A stretch of DNA of 64,000 nt from Methanobacterium sp. ERen5 (GTDB taxonomy: Archaea; Methanobacteriota; Methanobacteria; Methanobacteriales; Methanobacteriaceae). A program made the translations under genes and the position numbers. Below the pieces are notes generated by a model. That model saw nothing but the letters and a program-made list of their open reading frames with translations. It made no database searches and was not told the DNA's origin. Positions 8,889 to 19,257 of this stretch are shown one piece after another; the stretch's first letter is position 1, and each line of letters begins with the position of its first letter. Location of the stretch: the NCBI GenBank assembly GCA_024167805.1, contig CP099988.1, positions 1,000,001 to 1,064,000 of the forward strand. The letters are read 5' to 3'.

Positions 8889-10019
8889 TCAGTACAATCC
8901 ACCCCTTAAATAATTTGATATTCTGTCAGTTGTAGATTGATGTATCCGCCTTATAACTGCTTTCCCATTGTCAAAGGACTGGACAATTGCAACCACACCA
9001 AGATCTCTTAAATGTCTTGCAAATTCCTCTGCATCATTATTATTTTCAACGTGGATGACAATATCTTCATATGCTGAATTATCTCCTGAAACATGCTTAA
9101 TGGTATTTACCATTGGAAACAGTATGGATTCTCCCAGAAGGTGGGCCCTTTTTCTAATTTCATCATCAGACTCATCAAGTTCAAATGCTTGAAATCCTTC
9201 CCTTATGACTCTGCTAAAGAAGAAGGATCTGCCAAAATCAAATGGATAATTGAAAGCATATTCTATTTCTCCCAGATGTGCTCTGGAGGTGGTGTACTTA
9301 ACAGGTTCAATTACCATTTTTGGATCCTTGATTACCACTCCCTCCCTATCTTCCTGACCCATTACTTGGATGATCTCAAATATTCTTTCTACAGCTTCTT
9401 CAATTGGTATGATTCCATAAGATTTAACGGAGGGTAGGTTGTAAGAATCTAATAATTGGTATTTTTCTTTTATAGTCAGTGGTTCGTTGGTAGTTTTGTA
9501 CCTCAGATCAAATATTCTGAATCCTAATTTTCCAATCTCCCGGTAGTGATGGGTCACGTATGGATTTTCAGTTCCAACCATTTCTCCACAGATCACGAGT
9601 TCAGGATTATCATTGAAAAAATCTTCCATATCCAATATTTCAGGAGCTTTTTTAGTTGTGTAAGGACATATGTAGCCTCCTCTTGTGAAAGCCTTTATTT
9701 TTTGGTTTATCAATGCCAACCTAACATTGTAACCGTTCATCTTCTCTTCCACTGCAACTTCGCTTTTGAAGTGATCCACCAATGAGGGATTTAAAAGAAG
9801 AGTCCTCCTTATCTTGGGAAATCCCCTCACAACCTCGATCTTACTTCCTAAACAGATCATGGTACCAGATTCGATGTGCCCAACATCCTTTCTGAATTGA
9901 AGCCCCTCCACTCCCTGGCCACTGTAGAATTTGATGTTTCCATTTTTAAAGGATCTTTCAAGATTTTCAGATTTTAGATCCAACATTTTAGGAAGTGTTT
10001 GTGTTATGAATTTTGGCAT
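8889..10019 (-). CDS. ATP-dependent RNA ligase, archaeal Rnl3 type
   Basis: 376 residues. It resembles the archaeal homodimeric RNA ligases typified by Pab1020 and MthRnl, which join or circularise RNA ends. The nucleotidyltransferase motifs are visible: motif I EEKMNGYNVRL with the adenylated lysine (about residue 97), motif Ia FTRGG, motif III CGEMVGTENPY and FRIFDLRY, motif IV EGVVIKDP, and motif V VKYTT. A C-terminal dimerisation region follows. The upstream frame encodes half of a zinc ribbon and, after one added base, reads straight into this gene (see the next feature), so the true protein may be longer at its N-terminus. It sits between CBS-domain genes and pheA. Confidence 0.88.
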   Translation of the reverse strand: MPKFITQTLPKMLDLKSENLERSFKNGNIKFYSGQGVEGLQFRKDVGHIESGTMICLGSKIEVVRGFPKIRRTLLLNPSLVDHFKSEVAVEEKMNGYNVRLALINQKIKAFTRGGYICPYTTKKAPEILDMEDFFNDNPELVICGEMVGTENPYVTHHYREIGKLGFRIFDLRYKTTNEPLTIKEKYQLLDSYNLPSVKSYGIIPIEEAVERIFEIIQVMGQEDREGVVIKDPKMVIEPVKYTTSRAHLGEIEYAFNYPFDFGRSFFFSRVIREGFQAFELDESDDEIRKRAHLLGESILFPMVNTIKHVSGDNSAYEDIVIHVENNNDAEEFARHLRDLGVVAIVQSFDNGKAVIRRIHQSTTDRISNYLRGGLY

Positions 10020-10150
10020 TGATACTTCAATTTCTTGGCCACATTCACCACAGCTTAAAAAAAAAATTTGTGAGATTTGGATTTTTCCACTTTAACACTC
10101 ACATCATGGCCACATCTAGAACATTGGATAGTGGAATGAAATTCAACCAA
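10020..10150 (-). CDS. Zinc-ribbon segment upstream of, and probably fused to, the RNA ligase (frameshifted)
   Basis: From TTG 10150, which overlaps the end of the CBS gene, the frame reads VEFHSTIQCSRCGHDVSVKV and then KSKSHKFFF before a stop in the A10 run at 10057-10066. One extra base in this run turns the continuation into SCGECGQEIEVS and then MPKF, the first residues of the RNA ligase, with no stop between. The two CxxC pairs (CSRC, CGEC) make a classic zinc ribbon. Either this is a zinc-ribbon-ligase fusion hidden by an under-called homopolymer, or a split small gene. GAGG precedes the TTG. Confidence 0.55.
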
Positions 10151-10964
10151 CCTCCTCAAGTTCTGCAATGTATTCTATGAGATCTGTCTTTGTGATTATT
10201 CCCACCAGTGAACCGTCGTCCTCCACAGGAATACCACTGTATCTGTTTTCAAGCATCATGTTTGAGACTTGTTCCAGTGTGGACTCTGGATCAATGGTTC
10301 TAACGTTTTGAGTCATCACATCTTCCACCAGTAGGTTTCTTATCCTGGAATTTTTGTACTTGTCAGGCACGATTTTCCTGAAGGATATCATTGCATTTGC
10401 AACATCCTTAGCAGTTAAAATACCAACAAGAACGTCCTCTTCCACAACAGGTAACCTTCCCACTCCATTGTCTATTAAACTCCTCCTTGCATGTACCAAC
10501 CTATCTGTTGGACTCACAGTGATGATCTCCCTGTGCATTCTGTCGGAAATTTTGGTTACGTTGTATGGTTTTCCCCTGCAGATTTCTAGGAAGCTAGTTT
10601 TTGTAAGAACCCCTATGACTTCATCTTTACTTACAACAGGCATTCCATCGAGTTTTTCTTGGATCATTATCTGAGCAACTGAACCAAGACTTTGATCTGC
10701 TTCTACAACCAGAGGATCTTGTTCCATTACAGTTGAAACATGGAAATGTGATGGGGGTAGTTTCCCATACTTGGAAGATCCAAGTCTCATGGCTATATCC
10801 TTTTCTGTAACCATTCCTACAAGTTCACGTACATGATCTGAATTGGTGTTGACAACTGGCAGTCTGGATATCTTATGTTTTTTCATTAGTTTTAGGGCGT
10901 CTGGGATGTTCTGATCTTTATCCACCAGTACAATTTCTTCCTTCATTATGTCTTTTACGTGCAT
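10143..10964 (-). CDS. CBS-domain protein, four CBS motifs
   Basis: 273 residues made of four CBS motifs (two Bateman modules), each with the pattern of a V.DIM/VMT start, ISRLPVV- or GRLPVV-type strand and a GVLTKT/GIITKTDL end. CBS pairs bind adenosyl nucleotides or SAM and act as sensors. No catalytic domain is attached, so the partner is unknown. First repeats read MHVKDIMKEEIVLVDKDQ and SRLPVVNT. It is one of five adjacent CBS genes on the same strand (10.1-14.4 kb), separated by short gaps, and its last codons overlap the zinc-ribbon/RNA-ligase gene. Confidence 0.88.
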   Translation of the reverse strand: MHVKDIMKEEIVLVDKDQNIPDALKLMKKHKISRLPVVNTNSDHVRELVGMVTEKDIAMRLGSSKYGKLPPSHFHVSTVMEQDPLVVEADQSLGSVAQIMIQEKLDGMPVVSKDEVIGVLTKTSFLEICRGKPYNVTKISDRMHREIITVSPTDRLVHARRSLIDNGVGRLPVVEEDVLVGILTAKDVANAMISFRKIVPDKYKNSRIRNLLVEDVMTQNVRTIDPESTLEQVSNMMLENRYSGIPVEDDGSLVGIITKTDLIEYIAELEEVG

Positions 10965-10988
10965 TTTATTCCCCCTAAACTTGTTTAA

Positions 10989-11834
10989 TTATTGAATACC
11001 TTTTATAAGGTCAGTTTTGGTAATAACACCCACTAAAACATCACCATTTACCACAGCCAATCCATTTATATCATTTTCAACCATCATGTCCACTGCAGTT
11101 GCTGCATCTTCATCCAGAGAAATTTTTATCATGTGGTTTTGCATGATGTCCCCAGCAGTCATCATTGAAACCACTCTAAAATTCTTCTTACTCTGACCAT
11201 CTTCAGAGTTTCTGATGAAGTAGATTTTTTCAACATTCACCCCTGTCTCAGGATCTTCAATGTAGGCAAAGGATATGTGTTCATGAGTTATGATGCCCAC
11301 AGGTTCATTGTCACGAATAACAATCATTTTACCTATCCTATTGTCTTCCATTAAACTTATAACATGAGCTATGCTGTGATTTTCATTTACAGTAATCACA
11401 TCCCCAGTCATAAGGTCTGAAACTTTCCATTTACCCCTTAACTTGTCGGTGTAAATTTTCATTATGTCAGTTTTCGTGATTATCCCTGCTAAACCATCTT
11501 CATCTACTATGGGTACAGATCCAATGTGATTTTTTATTAAAATCTCAATGACCTTCTGCACATCTTCATCCGGGCTTGCTGTAATGGGATTTGAACTCAT
11601 AACCCTCTTTATTGATATCTTGTCCAGAGGTCTTGTTTTCCATTGTGGGCCTTTTCCTTTGAGTTTTTTGGTAAGATCCTTCTCTGTTACCATTCCAACC
11701 GGGGCCCCATTTTCATCAACCACAACCACCCTACTGATCCCATGGGAAATCATCAGGTTTCTTGCTTGACTCACATGCTGGTTCTCCTGAATCACGAAGA
11801 CTTCAGGATTCATTAATTCACTAATCTCAATCAT
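10989..11834 (-). CDS. CBS-domain protein, four CBS motifs
   Basis: 281 residues with four CBS motifs: ISELMNPEVFVIQENQHV, IKRVMSSNPITASPDE, VSDLMTGDVITVNENH and AGDIMQNHMIKISLDE begin the repeats. The third and fourth are separated by a longer insert around EDPETGVNVEKIYFIRN. No enzymatic domain is present. This is a likely ligand-sensing module by family knowledge, with ligand and partner unknown. Gap to the next CBS gene downstream is 24 bp, consistent with one transcript. Confidence 0.88.
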   Translation of the reverse strand: MIEISELMNPEVFVIQENQHVSQARNLMISHGISRVVVVDENGAPVGMVTEKDLTKKLKGKGPQWKTRPLDKISIKRVMSSNPITASPDEDVQKVIEILIKNHIGSVPIVDEDGLAGIITKTDIMKIYTDKLRGKWKVSDLMTGDVITVNENHSIAHVISLMEDNRIGKMIVIRDNEPVGIITHEHISFAYIEDPETGVNVEKIYFIRNSEDGQSKKNFRVVSMMTAGDIMQNHMIKISLDEDAATAVDMMVENDINGLAVVNGDVLVGVITKTDLIKGIQ

Positions 11835-11872
11835 TCAACCACCTCAAAACGGTTTTGATATTTGAACGAGTA

Positions 11873-12825
11873 TCAGGGTTTTAATTTGCTTACAGCCTTT
11901 AATATATCCCTTTCAGTGATTATGCCCTCCAATTCCCCGTTGTATACTACAGGTAATCCTCCAATGTTTTCTTGTTCCATTGATGTGCAAAGATCTCCGA
12001 GTCTAGTATTTGCTGTGGTTGCAACAACATTTTTCTCCATTATTTCAGTTATGGTGGTGTTTAACACATCTTCGGCATCGTTGGAAATCATCCTTTCAAA
12101 TGCACTGTTTTTTCCCAGAAATTCCAATATATCTGTCGCAGTTACAATTCCCATTATTTTATCTTTTTCCGGATGAGAAGTTTTACGTTCCTCCCCAACT
12201 ACAGGAATTCTCCGTAATTTATTTCGAACCATTATTTTTGAGGCCCCTTCAATTCTAGTTCCCGGAGTTGTTGCAATGACATTCTTTGTCATATAATCTT
12301 CCACAACTTCATCTGTAAGGACGCCAGATAACAGAATTACAAAATCCCTTTCAGAAACTATTCCCACTATCTTGTGATCTGCGTCAACCACAGGGAGGGC
12401 TCCAATTTCCTTTTTTTCATGATATCAATGGCATGATCAATGGAATCCTTATGGGTTATTACTTCAACATCCCTGGTCATAATTTCCTTAACTGATTCAT
12501 TTATTGCTCCAAGGAAATTTCCAGGATATTTTTCCTCCAGAATTTTGTATTTGTTTCCTCCTCCAAGAAAGTCAAGTATATCCATGGATGTTACTATTCC
12601 AAGTATTTGGCCAGTTCCAGGGTTGGTTATTGGAAGTCTGCGAAACTTGTTTTTTACCATTGTTTCAGCAGCTTCTTTTATTGTGGTTGTTTGAGGGGCT
12701 GTTACCACAGTTTTTTTTGCGATTGCCATCACATCGCCTTCGTGTTCAGAGGCATGGGATTCAAATTCTAATGGGCCTCTATCTCTAGATCTTACTAAAT
12801 TTATGGTTTCTTTTCTTCTCATCAA
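11873..12825 (-). CDS. CBS-domain protein, four CBS motifs (one frameshift)
   Basis: As read, the frame from ATG 12825 (MMRRKETINLVRSRDRG, or the next ATG) breaks at the T7 run 12411-12417 after DHAIDIMKKRKL. Adding one T restores DIMKKKEIGALPVVDADHKI and joins it to the downstream frame ending at 11873. The rebuilt protein is about 317 residues with four CBS motifs (MAIAKKTVVTAPQTTTIKE, VKEIMTRDVEVITHKDS, VEDYMTKNVIATTPGTR, ITEIMEKNVVATTANTR). The N-terminal 30 residues are charged and outside the CBS fold. The break sits within a conserved CBS strand, so I take it as a sequencing error. Confidence 0.85.
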
Positions 12826-13040
12826 TACACCTCTGTGAAAGATGAATTAACACCTATTTTTTGTATTATTTTCTGGATTAAATTTGCAATAGAATGCAAG
12901 GATTAAAAATAAAGATTTAAATCCTTTTATTCCAGTAAATAAACGGTAATTTAATGTTATATGCGATGAACGACCAATATGTAATCTACAAAAACTAAAA
13001 ATAAGATTGAATTTAGAAGCCAAAGAGTTAATATTATAGA

Positions 13041-13862
13041 TCAACTTAGATACGTTCCTAAAATATCTTCTCTTGCTATTATTCCAATAATATTGGATTC
13101 TCTTGCTCTTTGGGGTTCTCTTTTTATGTATACTGGGTTTTCAACAACAGGCAAACGTCCAATATCATTTTTTATCATGAGTTCAGCTGCCTGTTTGATA
13201 GAACTTTGATTAGTCACAACAATTGGCGGAGTGACCATCACCTTTTCCACCTTGATTGATTTATCAACGTTGTCCAAACCTTTTATGGCATGACCAGACT
13301 TAATAATGTCTTTACGAGTAATTATTCCTATTAATTTGTCTTTTTTGACTACAGGCAATCCTGAAAATCCTGATTCATCCATTAACGCCCATACTTTAGA
13401 CAAATGATCATCGTAGTTGGCCTTAACAACTTTTTTAGTAACTACTCCAGTTATGGTTGAATCACCTGCTGAAGAGTTATAGCCAATTAGCTCCTTAAGT
13501 ATGTCCCCCATACTGAGAATACCAACTACTCTCATGTTATCGGTAGATTCTACAACAGGGGCTTGAACTGAATCTGATTTTATCAAATTCTTAGCTACAT
13601 CTTTGATATCCATTTCTGGTGTTGCCATCAGTTTAGGATGTTTCATAATGACCCTTGCTTCGATATTGGATTTTGTCGAAGAAAGAAACATGATGTCTCC
13701 CCTGCTAATTATACCTTCAAGACGATTTTTCGATAAAACTGGGATAGAACGGAACCATCCTTCCCTAAAAATTGATCTAACCTTTGTTGCTTGGGTGTCA
13801 ACATTTACTGTAACAGGGTTAGAACTCATTATTTCTCCCACAGTCGTCAAGTTAATCACCAT
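13041..13862 (-). CDS. CBS-domain protein, four CBS motifs
   Basis: About 273 residues from ATG 13862 ([19 protein letters not shown]). Four CBS motifs are visible, including [60 protein letters not shown], and [17 protein letters not shown] followed by GIIAREDI. A longer in-frame start at 13910 would lie inside the preceding CBS gene, so I chose the start that overlaps its stop by 11 bp. The fourth repeat carries a basic insert ([10 protein letters not shown]). Followed by a 215-bp spacer that separates it from the next CBS genes and could hold a promoter. Confidence 0.87.
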   Translation of the reverse strand: MVINLTTVGEIMSSNPVTVNVDTQATKVRSIFREGWFRSIPVLSKNRLEGIISRGDIMFLSSTKSNIEARVIMKHPKLMATPEMDIKDVAKNLIKSDSVQAPVVESTDNMRVVGILSMGDILKELIGYNSSAGDSTITGVVTKKVVKANYDDHLSKVWALMDESGFSGLPVVKKDKLIGIITRKDIIKSGHAIKGLDNVDKSIKVEKVMVTPPIVVTNQSSIKQAAELMIKNDIGRLPVVENPVYIKREPQRARESNIIGIIAREDILGTYLS

Positions 13863-14412
13863 CCAGATCTTCTTTGCACTCCTCACAAACAAATTTACCA
13901 TCAAATACATCTAAATAATCCACATAATTTCCACACACCTCACATGTACCTGGCACCGAACCGTCAGAATCTTTGTAATCTTTCTGATTTTCCATCCTGG
14001 CATTTTCAACCAAGAGTTCTGTAAGTTCGGGAGAAACCATGAGAACATCTGTAGAAGTTAAGATACCGACTAAAATTCCGTTATCTGTAACAGGAAGTCT
14101 TCTAATTCTATTTTTTGCCATTGTTCTGGCAGCTTGATTGAGTTCACTTCCGGGATCAATAAAAATAAGATCTTTCGTCATGATCTGGCCAATGTTAATT
14201 TCATTAGCCATCAAATTTTTAGCAACAACCTTTGCAATGATGTCACTTTCAGTAATTATCCCAAGAGGTCCTGTTTCACCTTTAATAACTAGACATCCTA
14301 TTTTGAACCTTGACATCAATATAGCAGCATCTGCAACAGTCGTTTTAGAATCTGCTGTGATCACACTAGATGTCATGGCGTCGTGCACTGTCACTTTAGT
14401 ATCCATCTCCAT
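13852..14412 (-). CDS. Two-CBS protein with C-terminal zinc ribbon
   Basis: 186 residues. One Bateman module ([18 protein letters not shown] to [14 protein letters not shown], then [17 protein letters not shown] to [13 protein letters not shown]) is followed by a linker and a C-terminal CxxC...CxxC zinc ribbon ([12 protein letters not shown] and [13 protein letters not shown]). CBS-zinc-ribbon proteins are an archaeal class thought to link ligand sensing to nucleic acid or protein binding; that role is inference. First of the five CBS genes, 10 bp downstream of queE. Confidence 0.88.
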   Translation of the reverse strand: MEMDTKVTVHDAMTSSVITADSKTTVADAAILMSRFKIGCLVIKGETGPLGIITESDIIAKVVAKNLMANEINIGQIMTKDLIFIDPGSELNQAARTMAKNRIRRLPVTDNGILVGILTSTDVLMVSPELTELLVENARMENQKDYKDSDGSVPGTCEVCGNYVDYLDVFDGKFVCEECKEDLDGD

Positions 14413-14422
14413 AAAAAACCTC

Positions 14423-15124
14423 CTATTTTACATTTAGAAGTTTATGAACTTGTGGTATGGTTAATACATCGATATATTTCCCTGCTACTTCTGACAATTC
14501 AAACAACTTTTGGGTACCATCAGCCCAAACTGTAATAGGACTCACCGGCTGAAGCACCATGACCAATTCTGAGGTCTTTTCTACTTCATCTGCAATCCTA
14601 GAAGCTATAGAACTTATCAGTTCTACTTCAGTTTGAGGCATCACAACTACTTTGATGTATGTATTTATCTCTTCATCTCTTAATAGTTTTATGGATTTAA
14701 GTTCTAAATCCAAGATATCAGCGTAATTATTGGAAGCCCCGTGTTCGGGCAATTTAATATCCAATGAGACATAATCAAGCAAATGAGCTATATTATTCAG
14801 TTCAGAAGGTAAAGTTCCATTCGTTTCAAGCATGGATTTGAATTCATATTCTTCAAGAAATTTTTTAATGAAATTATAATGTAGTAATGGTTCTCCTCCA
14901 GTGAATGAAATCGAATGGAAATCTGGAGTTATAATAGACTTAACTTTTGAATACAGTTCATCTGTTGATATTAATTCCCCATAATGAGGATTTCGACTTT
15001 CAGGAGTGTCACAGTAACTGCAATTTAGGTTACATCCTGAAAACCTCACGAAGATTTGTCTTCGCCCGATTAAAGTTCCTTCTCCTTGAAAACTTGAAAA
15101 AACTTCGTTAATATTAGTTTTTAT
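14423..15124 (-). CDS. queE: 7-carboxy-7-deazaguanine synthase-like radical SAM protein QueE
   Basis: Radical SAM enzyme that contracts 6-carboxytetrahydropterin to 7-carboxy-7-deazaguanine, a precursor of archaeosine. The cluster motif is CNLNCSYCD (CxxxCxxC), followed by [12 protein letters not shown] and LETNGTLP. The standard GTG start at 15049 would begin at [12 protein letters not shown] and lose the conserved N-terminus [19 protein letters not shown], which is open in frame upstream. The frame has no ATG, GTG or TTG before the stop above it, but GGAGGAG (15137-15131) sits 6 nt before an ATA at 15124, which I use as the start. Adjacent to queD on the same strand, which supports the pathway assignment. 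Confidence 0.85.
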   Translation of the reverse strand: MKTNINEVFSSFQGEGTLIGRRQIFVRFSGCNLNCSYCDTPESRNPHYGELISTDELYSKVKSIITPDFHSISFTGGEPLLHYNFIKKFLEEYEFKSMLETNGTLPSELNNIAHLLDYVSLDIKLPEHGASNNYADILDLELKSIKLLRDEEINTYIKVVVMPQTEVELISSIASRIADEVEKTSELVMVLQPVSPITVWADGTQKLFELSEVAGKYIDVLTIPQVHKLLNVK

Positions 15125-15145
15125 TTTAAACTCCTCCAGAAATCT

Positions 15146-15628
15146 TTATTCGGTATTTTTAGTGAAGTATGCGCCCTGCCCAATACCTTCATTTACACAA
15201 ATCTGAACGCTTGAAATTCCGGGGTTTATCTTTATTAAACTGCTGTGTAGTTCTGTGGCGAAGTACTCAGAAAGTTCTTCTGCTGATGTTGATTTAAGAT
15301 CCAAAAGCATGCAATCCTCATTTGGGAGCATGTAATTTTTATCTCCTATTGAAAATTCTATTGGTCCCTTAATATTCGTGAACTTAATTTTAGGATTTTT
15401 GAGTGGAATTAAAACTCTATGATCCATTTTTTTACACAGATCCCTGACTATTTTCTTGACCTCTTTAAAATCAACCACAAATCCAAACTCACCAGATCTA
15501 TCCCCTTCAACCACCACATCTACGATGTAGGAATGGCCATGTATGACTCCGCATGACTCATGTTCTGGAATCATGTGGGCAGCTGAAAATCTCAGGTTTG
15601 CATGTATCCCATTTATTATAATTTTCAT
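15146..15628 (-). CDS. queD: 6-carboxytetrahydropterin synthase QueD / 6-pyruvoyltetrahydropterin synthase family
   Basis: 160 residues. It converts dihydroneopterin triphosphate to 6-carboxytetrahydropterin in the deazaguanine pathway. Zinc ligands are His in [10 protein letters not shown] and the two His of the CGVIHGHSY motif. The cysteine of CxxxHGH is the QueD signature. MDHRVLIPL carries a catalytic histidine and the C-terminal [13 protein letters not shown] contains the conserved glutamate. Length is slightly above bacterial QueD because of an insert around [14 protein letters not shown]. Sits 21 bp upstream of queE. Confidence 0.92.
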   Translation of the reverse strand: MKIIINGIHANLRFSAAHMIPEHESCGVIHGHSYIVDVVVEGDRSGEFGFVVDFKEVKKIVRDLCKKMDHRVLIPLKNPKIKFTNIKGPIEFSIGDKNYMLPNEDCMLLDLKSTSAEELSEYFATELHSSLIKINPGISSVQICVNEGIGQGAYFTKNTE

Positions 15629-15658
15629 TTTTAACTCCTATTTATATGTTATAAATGA

Positions 15659-16243
15659 TTAAAACACCTTTGTTTTTGTTATATCTGATTTTATGGATGA
15701 AATTTCCTGAATGTATTTATCACAAGCAATTTCTGCTATTTCCTCAACATGGCTCGCCTCAATATTTAGACCTGCCTCCAACAAAGCTGCAGTTTCAACA
15801 TCTTCGGGAGTTCCATTCTCAGTCAAGTCCAATGCAAAGTGGATCTTCATGCTGCTTACAGAACATGTGGCTATTGAAACTGATAGTTTGCCTTTTTTAT
15901 TACCTTTATCAAAGAATAAGTCATCTCCCTCCCTTGATGTAATCATTCCCCAATCATTTAGCAAATCTTTAACTATTAGCACAAAAATACGCTGTCTGTG
16001 GTAGCACAAGTTTAGATCTGCAGGTTGTGAATCGAAGTGTTCAATTATGAAATGGAGCATATTATCTCCTTTGATCTCGATTCCAATATCTTCAAAATCA
16101 ATTAAGTTGTTTGGATGAATTTCCATAGGCCCAGTCCAACTTACAATACTTGAATCCTTTATACCGAATGTTTTAAACGCCCAATATGGTTCTATTTGGC
16201 TGCCATCATAGCAGGTTTCATTTTCGAGTTTAAGGTGTTTCAT
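15659..16243 (-). CDS. DUF366 family protein
   Basis: About 194 residues. The sequence ([20 protein letters not shown], then [18 protein letters not shown] and [15 protein letters not shown] [14 protein letters not shown]) matches the archaeal DUF366 family as I know it. Several conserved acidic and histidine residues ([15 protein letters not shown]) suggest a metal-dependent activity, but no function is established. I chose ATG 16243 with AGGA upstream over the TTG at 16252. Lies just upstream of queD on the same strand. Confidence 0.7.
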   Translation of the reverse strand: MKHLKLENETCYDGSQIEPYWAFKTFGIKDSSIVSWTGPMEIHPNNLIDFEDIGIEIKGDNMLHFIIEHFDSQPADLNLCYHRQRIFVLIVKDLLNDWGMITSREGDDLFFDKGNKKGKLSVSIATCSVSSMKIHFALDLTENGTPEDVETAALLEAGLNIEASHVEEIAEIACDKYIQEISSIKSDITKTKVF

Positions 16244-16338
16244 ATATTTCAAATCCTAGTGATTATTCCCTATCAAGATTATTTTAGTGAATGTTTCTAT
16301 TTACTAATTTGTATACACTGTATTTTATAGATATTTCC

Positions 16339-16713
16339 TCATGGCTGAAGCTCCCTGTAGCCAGTATTTTGGTCAAATACTCTTTTAAATTCTTTTTCGG
16401 CCCCAATTATACACACTTCTGCTGTTGTATGAATAATACATCCTTCCAACAAGTGTCCACCGTAGACTGATCCATCTTCAGCAGCTACTGCCATATGGAT
16501 ATGCACTCCATCTGCGGAAATGGTTCCCTCAACAGAAACGATCTCAAAAAAGCCTTCAAACAATTTTTTAGTCCCGTTTGACATTCTTAAATGGGTTTTA
16601 GTTAAACTTCCAACCACCGACACTATCACTCCAGAATTAAATTCAATACTGTCACTAATATTTTCCAAACTAGTTTTTAAATCATCTCCAGGTAGCAGTC
16701 TTGAAACTATCAT
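16339..16713 (-). CDS. PPC/DUF296 domain protein
   Basis: 124 residues, a complete single PPC (plant and prokaryote conserved, DUF296) domain. Signature segments are VVSVVGSLTKTHLRMSN-like (IVSVVGSLTKTHLRMSNG), SVEGTISADGVHIHMAVA and GSVYGGHLLEGCIIHTTAEV. The paired histidines in HIHM and GGHL form the usual metal site. Family members form trimers and are variously linked to DNA binding, but the archaeal role is unknown. Divergent from the nucleotidyltransferase gene 33 bp away. Confidence 0.85.
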   Translation of the reverse strand: MIVSRLLPGDDLKTSLENISDSIEFNSGVIVSVVGSLTKTHLRMSNGTKKLFEGFFEIVSVEGTISADGVHIHMAVAAEDGSVYGGHLLEGCIIHTTAEVCIIGAEKEFKRVFDQNTGYRELQP

Positions 16714-16746
16714 ATTTAATAATGGAGTAAACTGTTAAATTAATCC

Positions 16747-17769
16747 ATGAGAGCCAGACCACGAGATTTCATATACACCACCGATGATCTGTTCTTCGCT
16801 ACAACAACATATCTGCATCCCAATGACAGAATATTATCATTTTTAAGGTATATTCCGGATCTAAATGGTGACAGGTCATTAAACAGCAAGAAGTATATTA
16901 AGGTGGACTCTAAAAAAGCCTACGATTTTTTAGGAGCAAATTATCCGGACTACCTATTCGACTGTGACATCACAGGGGTTCAGATGATGGGTGTTCCAAG
17001 TGAGAAGATCGAAAGGATACTGCGACCCACAGAACGCCTAAACGAGATCATGGAGTGTGAAGAAAGAAATTCTCTCCTTGAAAAGGTTGTTAAACTTGCA
17101 GATACCTTTCATGACCACACAGGATTATCTTACAACAAGATGGGCGTTTCAGGTTCTATTTTGCCACGCCTTTACAAAGAAAATGCTTCAGACATAGATT
17201 TTGTAATTTACGGCCTAAAAAACCATAGAATGGTTATGAGATCCTTTGCAGAAATTAAAGAAGCTAATGGCGTATTGAAAGCTGTAGGGGAAGATTACTG
17301 GCAAAAACTCTACAAAAAAAGGATTGTGGATACATCGTTATCCTACGATGAATTCCGATGGTATGAATCTCGTAAACATAACAGGGGACTAATAGATGGA
17401 ACTCTGTTCGACATTCTTCAGACCCGAGATTGGGATGAAATTTCAGGCACATATGGAATGACCAGATATAGCCCAATGGGTACGGTAGAAATAGAATGTA
17501 CAGTTTCTAACGCTATAGCAGCCTACGATAATCCTGCAGTGTACAAGGTTGAAGATGTTACCGTTTTAAATGGTCCTGATGTCCCTATTAGTGAAGTTGC
17601 TTCTTACACACATACCTACTCTGGACAGGCGGTGGAGGGAGAACGTGTTGTTGCAAGAGGTAAGCTTGAGAAGGTGATGAACGAAATAACTTCGTATAGG
17701 TTGATAGTTGGAACCACACGTGAGTCTGTTGGTGAATACATCAAACTTAAGAATCTGAGAATCACTTAA
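16747..17769 (+). CDS. Archaeal predicted nucleotidyltransferase
   Basis: 340 residues. The polymerase-beta-like nucleotidyltransferase signature is [20 protein letters not shown], with the GS motif followed by DID as metal ligands (about residues 135-152). The N-terminus ([20 protein letters not shown]) and C-terminus ([13 protein letters not shown]) are conserved in archaeal homologues that are often annotated as predicted nucleotidyltransferase. It does not look like CCA-adding enzyme or a toxin-type MNT. Substrate unknown. Stands alone on the plus strand ahead of hom. Confidence 0.75.
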   Translation: MRARPRDFIYTTDDLFFATTTYLHPNDRILSFLRYIPDLNGDRSLNSKKYIKVDSKKAYDFLGANYPDYLFDCDITGVQMMGVPSEKIERILRPTERLNEIMECEERNSLLEKVVKLADTFHDHTGLSYNKMGVSGSILPRLYKENASDIDFVIYGLKNHRMVMRSFAEIKEANGVLKAVGEDYWQKLYKKRIVDTSLSYDEFRWYESRKHNRGLIDGTLFDILQTRDWDEISGTYGMTRYSPMGTVEIECTVSNAIAAYDNPAVYKVEDVTVLNGPDVPISEVASYTHTYSGQAVEGERVVARGKLEKVMNEITSYRLIVGTTRESVGEYIKLKNLRIT

Positions 17770-17850
17770 TAACTTGATGATCCTAATTAACATGTGTTAT
17801 ATTTTTAATACATTTATTAGTATAAACTTGGATCCAACTGGGGGAATTTG

Positions 17851-19131
17851 ATGGAAGATACAGTTAACATAGGACTTATAGGTTTTGGAACCATTGGAAG
17901 TGGTGTTGTCGAAACCCTGAATAAAAATATTGATCTGGTAGAGAACAAGGTAGGAAAAAAGGTTAAATTAAAAAAAGTTGTGGATCTGGACATAACCACC
18001 GATAGAGGAGTAGATATATCTTCAGATATTCTTTCCACAGATATTAATGATATACTTGATGATCCCGAGATAGAAATTGTTATCGAACTGATGGGTGGTT
18101 ATCAACCCGCACTTAAATTCATTACAAAAGCCATGGAAAACGGCAAACATGTTGTAACTGCCAATAAAGCTCTTTTAGCCAAACATTGGGACGAAATAAT
18201 TTCGACCGCTAAAAAAAATGATGTAAGGATATGCTTTGAGGCAAGTGTTGGTGGAGGAATACCTTTATTACAGCCTCTGAATGAGGGACTTTCAGCCAAT
18301 AATATTCAATCAATTTATGGTATCATCAATGGAACTGCCAATTACATCCTTACAAAAATGACTGATGAAGGACTGGAATTTGAGGATGTGCTTAAAGAGG
18401 CACAAGAAAAGGGTTATGCTGAAGCTGATCCAAGTTTTGATATTGAAGGGGACGATACTGCACAAAAATTGATTATACTTACCATACTAAGCTTTGGAAA
18501 GTACATTAAACAGGACAACTTCCATGTTGAAGGCATAACTTGCATCACACCCGAAGACATCAGTTTTGCAAAGGAAGAACTCAGCTCATGTATCAAACTT
18601 TTAGCAATTGCAAAGTTAGTTGATGGAAAACTGGAAGTTCGGGTACATCCTACAATTGTACCGCTTGACCACCTATTATCCTCTGTAAATGGTGTTTTCA
18701 ATGGTGTGTACTTGGTTGGAGACGTGGTTGGTCCGGTTATGATGTACGGTCCCGGTGCAGGGATGATGCCTACAGCCAGTGCAGTTGTGGGAGATTGTAT
18801 TGATATAATAGAGAATATGGAAAAACCAGTTTTATACGGGCCTAAAAGTTGTACTGTAGAAAAAATTAAGGATATTTCAGATCTTGAATCCAAATATTAT
18901 CTTCGTTTGCTGACCAAAGACGAACCTGGAGTTCTCCATAAAATATCTGGAATTCTTAGTAAATACAACATTAGCATAGGTTCAATGACACAAAAACAGC
19001 ACAATAAACCTGGAATACCCATATTCATGGTTACTCATGCGGCCCTTGAAAGGGATATGAGATCTGCTGTTGAAGAGATAGATCAACTGAAATGTGTTAA
19101 CGACAAAACCGTGTTTATCAGGGTTCTTTGA
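17851..19131 (+). CDS. hom: Homoserine dehydrogenase with C-terminal ACT domain
   Basis: 426 residues. Reduces aspartate semialdehyde to homoserine for threonine and methionine synthesis. The NAD(P)-binding motif [14 protein letters not shown] opens the protein. [37 protein letters not shown] and [14 protein letters not shown] (catalytic region), then [17 protein letters not shown], are diagnostic. A C-terminal ACT domain ([19 protein letters not shown]) suggests feedback control by threonine. ATG 17851 follows GGGGGAA and is preferred over the adjacent TTG. Monocistronic. Confidence 0.96.
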   Translation: MEDTVNIGLIGFGTIGSGVVETLNKNIDLVENKVGKKVKLKKVVDLDITTDRGVDISSDILSTDINDILDDPEIEIVIELMGGYQPALKFITKAMENGKHVVTANKALLAKHWDEIISTAKKNDVRICFEASVGGGIPLLQPLNEGLSANNIQSIYGIINGTANYILTKMTDEGLEFEDVLKEAQEKGYAEADPSFDIEGDDTAQKLIILTILSFGKYIKQDNFHVEGITCITPEDISFAKEELSSCIKLLAIAKLVDGKLEVRVHPTIVPLDHLLSSVNGVFNGVYLVGDVVGPVMMYGPGAGMMPTASAVVGDCIDIIENMEKPVLYGPKSCTVEKIKDISDLESKYYLRLLTKDEPGVLHKISGILSKYNISIGSMTQKQHNKPGIPIFMVTHAALERDMRSAVEEIDQLKCVNDKTVFIRVL

Positions 19132-19257
19132 ACCCTAAACCCTGTTCTACTTTTTTCCCAATCCAATTTTAGTCTTTTTTTGAGTGGTTTTTGATCCTTC
19201 ATTAATTTTAAATATTAGTAATACAATATTAGTAATATATATTATAATCAGAAAACG

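Noticed and set aside
10020..10150. Independent small zinc-ribbon protein next to the RNA ligase
   Set aside because: Not fully excluded, but after restoring the frame there is no stop before the ligase start, so a fusion is simpler.
15049..15051. GTG at 15049 as the queE start
   Set aside because: It would remove the conserved [15 protein letters not shown] segment that QueE needs and has no ribosome binding site.
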